This document shows, piece after piece, positions 6,879 through 14,332 of a DNA stretch of 15,567 nt; positions within the stretch are counted from its first letter, which is position 1, and each line of letters starts with the position of its first letter. The position numbers were made by a program, and so were the translations under genes. The notes under the pieces were generated by a model that was not told the origin of the DNA, did not search any database, and was given only the letters and a program-made list of their open reading frames with translations. This stretch comes from an uncultured Pelagibacteraceae bacterium (lineage in GTDB: Bacteria > Pseudomonadota > Alphaproteobacteria > Pelagibacterales > Pelagibacteraceae): NCBI GenBank assembly GCA_902549785.1, contig CACCWT010000017.1, positions 1 through 15,567 of the forward strand. The letters are read 5' to 3'.

Positions 6879-7660
6879 AAGTAGCTTGTATTCAATTATC
6901 TAGCGGCGAAAATTATAATAAAAATTTTAAGGATATTATAAAATATATAAATCAAGCAATAAAGAATGAAGCAGACCTAATTATTACACCAGAAACCTCT
7001 TCATTAATGTCAGCTGATAAAAATAATTTATTTAGATATTCATATGAAATGAAAAATGATCCAATAATAAAGAAAGTAAAACTTATAGCTAAATCAAGGA
7101 AGAAGTGGATACTTCTTGGCTCAATGTGTATTAAAGAAAAAAGCAAATTAAGAAATAGATCTATTCTTATTGGACCAAATGGTAAAATAAAAACTTATTA
7201 CGACAAAATAAATATGTTTGATGTTAAAGTTTCAAAAAAAGAACAACACAAAGAAAGTAAAGTATTTAAGGCAGGTAAAAAATTAGTATCAGCTGCATTG
7301 CCATGGGGAAAATTAGGCTTTTCAATTTGTTATGATTTAAGATTTCCAGAGCTTTACAGAAACTTATCAAAAAGAAATTTAAGTTTTATAACTGTTCCAT
7401 CTGCATTTACTAAAACGACCGGTCAAAGACATTGGTTAACTTTATTAAAGGCAAGAGCAATTGAAAACTTTTGTTATATCTTCGCTCCTAATCAAACAGG
7501 AAAAAATACGATTAAAAGAGAAACTTTTGGACATACAGTTATTATATCACCCGATGGTAAAATAATGGCGCTTAAGAAATTAGGAAAAGGAATTATATAT
7601 TCAAATATAAAACCAAAAATAGCTATGGATTTAAGAAAAGTAATTCCTAGTATGCTTTAA
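6875..7660 (+). CDS. Carbon-nitrogen hydrolase of the nitrilase superfamily (Nit1-like amidase)
   Basis: This cytoplasmic thiol amidase is 261 residues long, typical of Nit enzymes. The catalytic triad is visible: Glu40 in TPETS, Lys111 in YDKINMFDV, and Cys152 in SICYDLRFPELYR. The CYDLRFPEL signature followed by PSAFTKTTGQRHW, KARAIENFCY and GHTVIISPDG resembles Nit1-type deaminated-glutathione amidases and omega-amidases. It differs from N-carbamoylputrescine amidases, whose active site typically reads CWDQWFPE. Its ATG overlaps the permease stop by four bases, so it is translated with the transporter. That suggests a role on an imported amide, or a repair activity that happened to join the operon; the substrate is unknown. 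Its stop shares a palindromic TTAA with the stop of the convergent downstream gene, and no terminator separates the two. Confidence 0.88.
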   Translation: MKVACIQLSSGENYNKNFKDIIKYINQAIKNEADLIITPETSSLMSADKNNLFRYSYEMKNDPIIKKVKLIAKSRKKWILLGSMCIKEKSKLRNRSILIGPNGKIKTYYDKINMFDVKVSKKEQHKESKVFKAGKKLVSAALPWGKLGFSICYDLRFPELYRNLSKRNLSFITVPSAFTKTTGQRHWLTLLKARAIENFCYIFAPNQTGKNTIKRETFGHTVIISPDGKIMALKKLGKGIIYSNIKPKIAMDLRKVIPSML

Positions 7661-8046
7661 TAATTTGTGTATTGCTTAATTTCTTTTATCTTTGAACCAG
7701 TTTGATTGTTAATCGCTAATTTTATTTTTGCTCTATCATCATTTAGAAAATGAACATCTCTAGATAATTTTATAAAATTTTTACCAAAATCACTATTTTT
7801 TTCACACATTCTTTTATTATCTTCTATATCCCAAAGTTTTGTATTAATTGCCTTTAATTCTTCATAAAGTTTTTTTAATTGGTCATTTAAAGTTATGTTT
7901 TCATCTAATTGTTTTTTTAGAATCAAATATTCATCATTAATAAATATTAATTTATCAGTATCTTTAATTTTTTCTTTTTTGATTTCTAAAATTGAAATTT
8001 TATCTAGAAGTTCACCTACAGATACTTCAACTAGAATTTTATTCAT
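7657..8046 (-). CDS. DUF6165-like small coiled-coil protein
   Basis: The 129-residue protein is rich in Lys, Glu, Ile and Leu, with heptad-like helices over most of its length. It opens with ILVEVSVGELLDKISILEIKKEKI, matching what I recall of DUF6165 proteins (PVSxGELIDKITILEIKxERI), which often neighbour glycosyltransferase genes. No catalytic motif, signal peptide or membrane segment is seen, so it is probably cytoplasmic and helical. Function is unknown. It is divergent from the GT9 glycosyltransferase, with only 32 bases between the two starts, which supports shared regulation. Its stop overlaps the amidase stop in a TTAA palindrome. Confidence 0.75.
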   Translation of the reverse strand: MNKILVEVSVGELLDKISILEIKKEKIKDTDKLIFINDEYLILKKQLDENITLNDQLKKLYEELKAINTKLWDIEDNKRMCEKNSDFGKNFIKLSRDVHFLNDDRAKIKLAINNQTGSKIKEIKQYTNY

Positions 8047-8078
8047 AAATAAACATAGTGTGTTAAGTTGTTAAAAAT

Positions 8079-9020
8079 ATGTCTAATATTCTTATAATTA
8101 AACATGGATCTTTAGGTGATATAGCCCAAGCGAGTGGTGCAATTCAAGATATTTCTGATTTTCAAAAAGATGATAAAGTCTATTTATTAACATCAAAGCC
8201 TTACATTGATCTTTTCAAAAAAAATCCATATTTAGAGGACATAATTTTGGATAAGAGATTATCAAGATTTAATTTGATTTATTTATTCAATCTTATGCGC
8301 AAATTAAAAAAATATAAATTTGTAAAAGTTTTTGATTTACAAAATTCTTCTCGTTCAAATTTCTATAAGAAAATATTGTTCCCAAATGCTAGTAATCTTG
8401 TTTGGTCGTCTTCTGTAACCACTTTGCCAAAAGATAAATCCAAGGATGAATTTGATAAAAATCCCGTTTTAGACAGATTTAAACATCAATTAGAAACATC
8501 TGGAGTTAATACTAAAAACACTATGTTTCCTAATTTTAAGTGGGCCTGTACCAATATTGAAAATATAAAAAAAAAATTTGATTTAAATAAATATATAATT
8601 TTATTTCCCTTTTGCTCTCCACATTTACAGATTAAAAAATGGCCTAATTATAATAAACTTATAGATTTAATTAAGAATAAATTTAAAGATGAATATAAAA
8701 TTATAGTAGCCCCGGGCTCTGATGAAATTAACATGACAAAAGAAATCAATGCAATTTCAATTTTAAAAGAAAATAGATCTTTAGATATTTCTGAGCTTGC
8801 TACACTAATAAAAGATAGTTCTTTTGTTGTTGCAAATGATACCGGTCCTGCACACATGGCTGCTCATTTGGGAGCTAAAGGTTTAGCTTTATTCGGCTCT
8901 CATACTACTGCTTACAAAGTAAGTATAGAGAGAGAAAATTTTAAAGCAATTCAAGTAACAGACTTAAATAAATTATCTCCCGAAAAAGTTTTTGAATATT
9001 TTATAAAATCTTTAAATTAA
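8079..9020 (+). CDS. Glycosyltransferase family 9 (heptosyltransferase-like)
   Basis: This is a GT-B fold enzyme of 313 residues. The N-terminal domain opens with IKHGSLGDIAQASGAI; its Asp14 occupies the position of the catalytic base of WaaC/WaaF-type heptosyltransferases. The C-terminal nucleotide-sugar domain includes LFPFCSPHLQIKKWP, APGSDE and NDTGPAHMAAHLGAKGLALFG (residues 253-273), the ADP-sugar binding signature of the family. It likely adds a heptose or similar sugar to a lipid-linked or surface glycan on the cytoplasmic face of the inner membrane; the exact acceptor is unknown. Its length is near the lower end of the family range. It is divergent from the DUF6165-like gene, and its stop overlaps the TauE/SafE-like gene by one base (TAATG). 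Confidence 0.87.
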   Translation: MSNILIIKHGSLGDIAQASGAIQDISDFQKDDKVYLLTSKPYIDLFKKNPYLEDIILDKRLSRFNLIYLFNLMRKLKKYKFVKVFDLQNSSRSNFYKKILFPNASNLVWSSSVTTLPKDKSKDEFDKNPVLDRFKHQLETSGVNTKNTMFPNFKWACTNIENIKKKFDLNKYIILFPFCSPHLQIKKWPNYNKLIDLIKNKFKDEYKIIVAPGSDEINMTKEINAISILKENRSLDISELATLIKDSSFVVANDTGPAHMAAHLGAKGLALFGSHTTAYKVSIERENFKAIQVTDLNKLSPEKVFEYFIKSLN

Positions 9021-9763
9021 TGGAAATTAATTTCCTTTTTTTCATAAGTGTAGTTCCAGCAATTATTTTGTATGGTATTGCAAAATCAGGTTTAGGTGGT
9101 TCCATATCATTAATATCAGTCCCATTAATGACAGTTGTAATGCCATTACAGCAGGCATTAGCAATTATTCTACCTATTTTAATTTTTTCAGACATGATTG
9201 CTGTTTACAGATTTAGAAGAGAGTTTAATTTAAGTATATTGAAAGTAATTGTACCGTTTGCTGCAATAGGGATTGTAATTGGTTCCTTAACTTTCAATCA
9301 TTTTTCCGAAGATTTACTTAAATTAATTGTTGGAATAATGGGATTTATATTTGCTGGGCACTACTTTCTGTTTAAAAAAGAAAAAACAGTTCCAGCCAAG
9401 CAAAATTTTTTGAAGGGTGCAATTTGTTCATCTATTGCTGGATTTTCTAGTTTTTGTGTTCATGCTGGTGGAACACCTACAAGTCTTTATTTACTTCCAT
9501 TAAGATTGAAAAAAGAAATTTATGTAGGAACCAGAATTATCTTTTTTTGTTGTGTTAATTTAATAAAGCTACCTTTGTATATTTATCTATCGATGATGAA
9601 CTTTGATACTTTATTTCAATCTGTCTCGCTGTTTCCATTGGCTTTAATTGGAATATTTATTGGTTATCAATTGCTTAAAATTATAGAGGAAAATTTGTTT
9701 TATAATATTATTTATGGATTAATTCTTGTGAGTAGCACAAAGTTAATATTCGATTTCATTTAA
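9020..9763 (+). CDS. TauE/SafE family membrane transporter
   Basis: The 247-residue protein is almost entirely hydrophobic, with about eight predicted membrane segments arranged as two related halves. First-half motifs are KSGLGGSISLISVPLM (22-37) and PILIFSDMIAVYRFRREF (52-69). The second half carries SSFCVHAGGTPTSLYLLPL and the basic GTRIIFF segment. These match the TauE/SafE group, whose members are linked to export of sulfite, sulfoacetate or other small organic anions. The substrate here cannot be inferred: the gene is translationally coupled to a glycosyltransferase, and no sulfonate catabolic genes are present. It converges on the AbrB-type gene, sharing a TTAA palindrome that supplies both stop codons. 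Confidence 0.85.
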   Translation: MEINFLFFISVVPAIILYGIAKSGLGGSISLISVPLMTVVMPLQQALAIILPILIFSDMIAVYRFRREFNLSILKVIVPFAAIGIVIGSLTFNHFSEDLLKLIVGIMGFIFAGHYFLFKKEKTVPAKQNFLKGAICSSIAGFSSFCVHAGGTPTSLYLLPLRLKKEIYVGTRIIFFCCVNLIKLPLYIYLSMMNFDTLFQSVSLFPLALIGIFIGYQLLKIIEENLFYNIIYGLILVSSTKLIFDFI

Positions 9764-10848
9764 TTACAATCTTTTTTAATCGAATTATTACCAAATTTTT
9801 TTAGCAAAAATGGCAGAAAAGCTACGATTATTAAAATCCTTAAGAAATGATGATAGCTTACAAAAATTGGATCAATATTATAGGCAACGCTAATAACAAC
9901 CATTTCATGAATTCCTCCTGGTGCAAAACTTAAAAATGTTGGAATAAAATCAAAACCTAAATACTGGAGAAAGTAAGCTGTAATCATCGCAACAACAACT
10001 AATATTGAGCACACAATTATTCCATGAAAAATATAAAAAAATAATTCTTTAAGTTTTAATCCATTTAATCTACTTCCAAGAGCCGTACCTAAAAAAATAA
10101 ATGCTATATTTATTACTGTGTCTGGAAATCTAGAATTAACAATCTCAAAAGTATAAAATAAACCTGATAAAGCCATAGCGCCAACAAGTATAGGCGAAGG
10201 GATATTAAATTTTTTTAGCAATTTAGAAAATAAATAACAAATAACTATTAAAAAAATAATTTCTAAAAAATATCTTAAATTGTAAATATTTTCATAATTA
10301 TATCCTGCGATTTCAGAAAATCCTAAATTGCTAATAAATAATATAGGTACAAAACTTACAATAAAAATAACTCTTGTAGCCTGAGGAATTAAAACTTGTT
10401 TATGATTTTCTTTTTTTCCATACTCTAAAAGTGCTGCAGCTATTGGGACAAATGCCCCAGGTAGTGCGGCAAGTGTTGCAATAAACTTATCAAATCTACA
10501 AACTTTAATAAAATAATATCCTGCTAAAATAGTGCTGACTACAGTACAAACAACCATAGCTATAGATGAGAATATCCATAAATGAATTTTATATAATAAA
10601 GATACATTCAACGTTCCGCCTAAAATAATACCAACCATCAGAAAAACTGGATTAAGTAATTTTGTTGAAAATTCAATTTTAAAATTAGTAAAAGCAATAC
10701 ACAGATTTAAACCTAAAGCACCTAGTAACCAAGGCAAAGGAAGACCAATTAGAGTTCCAATATAACCTCCTATTAACCCTATGATTAAAGCCTTATAACT
10801 AATGTTAAGTTCATTTAATAATCGTTTAAATGTTATTACGTTTAACAT
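9760..10848 (-). CDS. AbrB family (COG3180-type) membrane permease
   Basis: The 362-residue protein has about ten membrane segments in two repeats. GGYIGTLIGLPLPWLLGALG near the N-terminus and PSPILVGAMALSG in the second half are the paired GxxPWLLGA-type elements. The motif LAALPGAFVPIAAALLEYGK and its counterpart FAPGGIHEMVVISVAYNIDPIFVSYHHFLRIL are typical of this group, sometimes labelled 'ammonia monooxygenase'. That name is misleading, since no metal-oxygenase motif is present and an inner-membrane transporter is far more likely. It is divergent from tctC with 79 bases between starts, so a link to tricarboxylate-type transport is plausible but not shown. It should not be confused with the DNA-binding regulator AbrB. 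Confidence 0.82.
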   Translation of the reverse strand: MLNVITFKRLLNELNISYKALIIGLIGGYIGTLIGLPLPWLLGALGLNLCIAFTNFKIEFSTKLLNPVFLMVGIILGGTLNVSLLYKIHLWIFSSIAMVVCTVVSTILAGYYFIKVCRFDKFIATLAALPGAFVPIAAALLEYGKKENHKQVLIPQATRVIFIVSFVPILFISNLGFSEIAGYNYENIYNLRYFLEIIFLIVICYLFSKLLKKFNIPSPILVGAMALSGLFYTFEIVNSRFPDTVINIAFIFLGTALGSRLNGLKLKELFFYIFHGIIVCSILVVVAMITAYFLQYLGFDFIPTFLSFAPGGIHEMVVISVAYNIDPIFVSYHHFLRILIIVAFLPFLLKKFGNNSIKKDCN

Positions 10849-10866
10849 GTAATTGATAAATCCCCA

Positions 10867-10895
10867 TTGACACTGAATTTTAATTTATGTTTAAT
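10867..10895 (+). promoter_or_regulatory. Near-consensus sigma-70 promoter for tctCBA
   Basis: A perfect -35 TTGACA (10867-10872) is followed, after 17 bases, by TTTAAT (10890-10895), which differs from TATAAT at one base. Initiation would fall near 10902, leaving a leader of about 26 bases with AGGAGA (10915-10920) seven bases ahead of the tctC ATG. This is the best promoter match in the window and suggests strong, largely constitutive expression, as expected for a receptor gene. No riboswitch-sized leader is possible in this space. Confidence 0.68.
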
Positions 10896-10927
10896 AACTA
10901 ATTATAATTATAATAGGAGAGAAAATA

Positions 10928-11908
10928 ATGAAACTAATTAAATCAATAATTTCAGTTTTATTTTCAGCAATTCTTATACTTTCAGCAACAACAACTAGTT
11001 CAATAGCAATTGATAAATTGCATTTTGTAATTGGTGGTGGTGCTGGTGGCGGTTGGGATGGAACTGCTAGAGGTACTGGAGAAGCTTTAACAAAAGCTGG
11101 AATGTTAAAAAGTGCATCATTTGAAAATATGTCAGGTGGTGGTGGTGGAAAAGCATTAGCTTATATGATTAATAATAAGCCTGCTAATACAGTCTTAGTT
11201 CAATCAACACCATTAGTTTTAAGATCAATTACAAGACACAAAGGTTATGTAAGTGGAAGTGGAACTTTATCTTATAAAGATGTTGTGCCAATAGCTGGTG
11301 TTATCGGTGATTATGGTGCAATTGCAGTTGCTAAAAATTCACCTTATAAAAATTTCAAAGATGTAGTTGATGCATATAAAAAAGATGCAAGCTCTATTAA
11401 AATGGCTGGTGGATCAGTAAGAGGAAGTATGGACCATTTAATTGGCGCTTTAGCTTTCCAAGCCGCTGGTGCTAATCCAAATGATGTTGCTTATATTCCT
11501 TATGACGCTGGTGGAAAAGCTTTAGCCGGACTTTTATCTGGAGAAACACAAATTATCTCCACTGGTTTAGGTGAGCTTATGGGTGCAAGAGACCAAGTAA
11601 GAATTATTGGTATTACAGCTCCTTCAAGAGTTTCTGATGCTCCAGATGCACCAACTCTTAAAGAACAGGGTTATGATGTACAATTTGTTAACTGGAGAGG
11701 TTTCTTTGGACCTCCAGGAATGAGCAATGCAGATAAATCTAAAATTGCAAAAATGTTAGGCGATGTACAAAAGACTCCTGAATGGGAAACTGTTAGAGCA
11801 AGAAATGCATGGGTTAATATTTACAATCCAGAAGGTAAGTTTGTCTCTTTCTTAGAAAAACAAACTGAAGAAATGACGGCTCTTATGAAGAAATTAGGAG
11901 TTATATAA
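10928..11908 (+). CDS. tctC: Tripartite tricarboxylate transporter receptor (TctC family)
   Basis: This is the periplasmic receptor of a TTT importer for di/tricarboxylates or other organic acids. The 326-residue precursor has a signal peptide (basic MKLIK, hydrophobic core, likely cleavage after SIA at residues 25-27). The mature domain opens with IDKLHFVIGGGAGGGWDGTAR, the family's ligand-loop signature, and continues with MSGGGGGKALAYM, APSRVSDAPDAPTLKEQGYDV and NWRGFFGPPGM, all typical TctC/Bug features. The ligand is not deducible. The AGGAGA ribosome binding site and near-consensus promoter suggest high expression, while a terminator-like hairpin directly downstream would hold back tctB and tctA. 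Codon wobble is A/T-rich, as in the neighbours. Confidence 0.93.
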   Translation: MKLIKSIISVLFSAILILSATTTSSIAIDKLHFVIGGGAGGGWDGTARGTGEALTKAGMLKSASFENMSGGGGGKALAYMINNKPANTVLVQSTPLVLRSITRHKGYVSGSGTLSYKDVVPIAGVIGDYGAIAVAKNSPYKNFKDVVDAYKKDASSIKMAGGSVRGSMDHLIGALAFQAAGANPNDVAYIPYDAGGKALAGLLSGETQIISTGLGELMGARDQVRIIGITAPSRVSDAPDAPTLKEQGYDVQFVNWRGFFGPPGMSNADKSKIAKMLGDVQKTPEWETVRARNAWVNIYNPEGKFVSFLEKQTEEMTALMKKLGVI

Positions 11909-11930
11909 TCTTAACGATTATTAAATATTA

Positions 11931-11978
11931 GAGCAGTGAATATAAATACTACAAAAGTTATATCACTGCTCTTTTTTA
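11931..11978 (+). terminator. Rho-independent terminator / attenuator overlapping the tctB start
   Basis: GAGCAGTGA (11931-11939) pairs perfectly with TCACTGCTC (11963-11971). After one bulged A (11940), TATAA (11941-11945) pairs with TTATA (11958-11962) around a 12-base loop. Six T residues follow at once (11972-11977). This is the strongest intrinsic terminator in the window, yet it lies in the middle of the tctCBA operon, with the tctB GTG start (11936-11938) inside its left arm. The expected effect is that most transcripts stop after tctC and the rest read through to tctBA. Confidence 0.82.
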
Positions 11979-12406
11979 TATTTTCCGCATTTTATTTATA
12001 TACAGCTTATCAAATTCAAGTTTTTGCATTCGATGAAAATGCACCTTTTAATGCAAGAACATTCCCAATTTATCTAGGTTATGCAGGCCTTTTTTTTTCA
12101 GGATTAAAACTAATTTTACCAGATCCTAATACAATAAAAGTTCAACATAAAACTTTAGAATATAAAAAAACAGTAATACTTATTGTTATTGCGATAATTT
12201 ATGGTGCTACAATTTTAAAAGTTGGTTATTTTTTAACTACTTCGCTATTTTTGTTCTCTTCATATTATTTTTTAGGAGAGAGAAGATGGGTCTTAATGTT
12301 CTTATTGTCTTTTCCTTTTGTAGCAGCTTTTATGTATTTGCTTCATGGCGTTCTTGATATTTATTTAAGAGATCCATTCTTACAATCAATTGGAGTTATG
12401 GGATGA
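11936..12406 (+). CDS. tctB: Tripartite tricarboxylate transporter small membrane subunit (TctB family)
   Basis: This is the small inner-membrane component of the TTT importer, 156 residues with four predicted helices (about 7-24, 45-60, 77-100 and 110-140). The N-terminal helix followed by FDENAPFNARTFPIYLGYAGLFFSGL is typical of TctB, which is otherwise poorly conserved; position between tctC and tctA makes the call firm. The start is a GTG, and no in-frame ATG lies between the preceding stop and this codon. The GTG and first dozen codons form the stem of a terminator hairpin, whose T run encodes Phe-Phe inside the first helix. Translation initiation would need the stem to open. The stop overlaps the tctA start (ATGA), so the two are coupled. 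Confidence 0.86.
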   Translation: MNINTTKVISLLFFIFSAFYLYTAYQIQVFAFDENAPFNARTFPIYLGYAGLFFSGLKLILPDPNTIKVQHKTLEYKKTVILIVIAIIYGATILKVGYFLTTSLFLFSSYYFLGERRWVLMFLLSFPFVAAFMYLLHGVLDIYLRDPFLQSIGVMG

Positions 12407-13911
12407 TTGAGGGGATTCTAATTGGTTTAACAACAGCCCTTACTCTTCAAAATATTTTAATGGTAATGCTTGGCTGTTTTTTTGGAACAATTATTGGAAT
12501 GTTACCAGGACTTGGACCAATGACAGCGATAGCATTAATGATACCAATTACTTATGGTTTTGATCCAGCAACTGGTTTAATTTTAATGGCAGGAGTTTAT
12601 TATGGAGCGGTATTTGGAGGTTCTACATCATCAATACTATTAAACGCACCTGGTGTTCCAGGTACGGTCGCAACCTCATTTGATGGCTATCCAATGGCCC
12701 AACAAGGTAAAGCAGGAAAAGCATTGGCTATAGCTGCTTGGAGTTCATTTGCTGGTGGAACGTTGTCAGCAATATATTTATTATTTATGGCTCCAAGTTT
12801 ATCGAAAGTAAGCTTATCTTTTAGATCTCCTGATTATTTTGCGTTAATGATTTTAGGTCTAACTGCTATTGCGGCATTTTCTTCTAAGGGTCAGTTTTTA
12901 AAAGCTATGATGATGGTAGTACTTGGTTTGATGTTGGCATCTGTTGGTCAAGATAGCTTATCTGATATTACAAGATTTACATTTAATAATATGAATTTAA
13001 CAGATGGAATTAGCTTTGTTCTTGTTGTTATGGCAACTTTTGCGATGAGTGAGGCTTTAACAATAATCTTGAAAAGAAATGACCCCACAAGCGCAGCTAA
13101 GCAAGTGTCATTAACAGAACTTGGTTCAATTAAAATTAATAAAGAAGAAAGAACCAAAATGTACAAGACAATACCTAGGTCATCAGTAATTGGTTTTTTA
13201 ATTGGTGTTTTGCCAGGAGCAGGGGCTACTATTGCTTCTTTTTTAGCTTACGGAATGGAAAGAAATATTGTTAACGATGAAGAAAAAGAAAAATTTGGCA
13301 AGGGAAGTGTTAATGGTTTATCAGCTCCAGAAACAGCAAATAATGCAGCCTGTTCAGGATCATTTGTACCTATGCTTACTTTAGGTATACCTGGGAGTGG
13401 AACCACTGCAGTTATGTTGGGGGCTTTATTAGGATTTGGTGTCCAGCCTGGTCCAAGACTATATATGACCAATCCAGAAATATTTTGGTCTATCATTATG
13501 TCTATGTATATAGGGATGGTAATTTTATTAATTCTAAATTTACCTCTTATTCCTTATATAGCTAGAATTCTAGCAGTCCCTAAAAATTATCTAATCCCAT
13601 TAATTCTATTTTTTTCTATTACTGGAATTTATGTAATGTCATTTAATAACTTTGATATTTATTTAATGATTGGAATTGCAGTTGTTGCAACTTTTATGCG
13701 GCTTTATGATTTTCCAATGCCACCATTAATACTCGCATTTGTTCTTGGTGGTTTAATGGAAGAGAATTTAAGAAGATCTTTATTGTTAAGTAATGGATCT
13801 TGGGAATTTTTATGGGATAGAACTCTTACTGCATGTATTTTGTTAACCACAATATTAATTGTAGTTTGGCATATATATAAAACTATGTTTAAAAAAGTTA
13901 CACCTAAGTAA
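12403..13911 (+). CDS. tctA: Tripartite tricarboxylate transporter large permease (TctA family)
   Basis: This is the main channel subunit of the TTT importer in the inner membrane, 502 residues with about twelve segments in two repeats. The first repeat carries GMLPGLGPMTAIALMIP (32-48), then YYGAVFGGSTSSILLNAPG and ATSFDGYPMAQQGKAGKAL. The second carries GVLPGAGATIASFLAYG (268-284), SAPETANNAACSGSFVPM and LGIPGSGTTAVMLGALL. Length and motifs match full-length TctA, with no truncation. The start ATG overlaps the tctB stop. The last eight bases overlap the end of the convergent membrane-protein gene, and no terminator is visible between them. Confidence 0.94.
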   Translation: MIEGILIGLTTALTLQNILMVMLGCFFGTIIGMLPGLGPMTAIALMIPITYGFDPATGLILMAGVYYGAVFGGSTSSILLNAPGVPGTVATSFDGYPMAQQGKAGKALAIAAWSSFAGGTLSAIYLLFMAPSLSKVSLSFRSPDYFALMILGLTAIAAFSSKGQFLKAMMMVVLGLMLASVGQDSLSDITRFTFNNMNLTDGISFVLVVMATFAMSEALTIILKRNDPTSAAKQVSLTELGSIKINKEERTKMYKTIPRSSVIGFLIGVLPGAGATIASFLAYGMERNIVNDEEKEKFGKGSVNGLSAPETANNAACSGSFVPMLTLGIPGSGTTAVMLGALLGFGVQPGPRLYMTNPEIFWSIIMSMYIGMVILLILNLPLIPYIARILAVPKNYLIPLILFFSITGIYVMSFNNFDIYLMIGIAVVATFMRLYDFPMPPLILAFVLGGLMEENLRRSLLLSNGSWEFLWDRTLTACILLTTILIVVWHIYKTMFKKVTPK

Positions 13912-14323
13912 TATAAATCTTATCTGATAGACCGTAACAAAGAATTGCACTCATAATCAATAGAACAAATGGAACAATAATACCTTCGTTTGTAAATTTG
14001 TCTGTATTTCCAAGTTTGCTAATATTTTTAGAATAATAATTAGTTATTGTAACAAGCAGATGAGTAATAAATATAAGATTAAAAAATGCCCAAGTACCTT
14101 CTACACCATTTGGTCTTACAAACATTATGTATAATGCCATTAATATCCAAGCTAGAAAGAAGGCTCCTAAAAATCTAATCATGAAAGCTGCTGTGTGATC
14201 AATAGCAAATTTATCCATAAATTTTCTTGTTCCAACAAGTAATTGAGCGGCGTAGAATGCTAGCATTCCAAAGTGAACCACATAAATAATTAAATAAAAA
14301 ATATTATTAAATTTAGCTATCAT
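13904..14323 (-). CDS. Small four-helix membrane protein of unknown function
   Basis: I do not recognise the family. The 139-residue protein has four predicted helices (about 7-29, 46-68, 77-97 and 116-133). Between helices lie polar stretches that look conserved in style: KFMDKFAIDHTAAFMIRFLGAFF leads into helix two, and FVRPNGVEGTWAFFN lies between helices two and three. Single charged or polar residues at membrane edges (His, Arg, Asn) hint at a ligand or partner site, but no function can be assigned. It lies 9 bases downstream of the GT4 gene on the same strand, so it is probably the last gene of that operon. Its final codons overlap the tctA stop by eight bases on the opposite strand. 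Confidence 0.68.
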   Translation of the reverse strand: MIAKFNNIFYLIIYVVHFGMLAFYAAQLLVGTRKFMDKFAIDHTAAFMIRFLGAFFLAWILMALYIMFVRPNGVEGTWAFFNLIFITHLLVTITNYYSKNISKLGNTDKFTNEGIIVPFVLLIMSAILCYGLSDKIYIT

Positions 14324-14332
14324 TCTTAGACT

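Noticed and set aside
6875..7660. The hydrolase as N-carbamoylputrescine amidase (AguB) linking arginine uptake to the SpeD-SpeE enzyme
   Set aside because: Its active site reads CYDLRFPELYR, as in Nit1-type amidases, not CWDQWFPE as in AguB, and the protein is shorter. The polyamine link is attractive by position only.
9760..10848. Ammonia monooxygenase, a common database label for this family
   Set aside because: The protein is a two-repeat membrane permease with no metal-binding oxygenase motif; the label is a historical misannotation.
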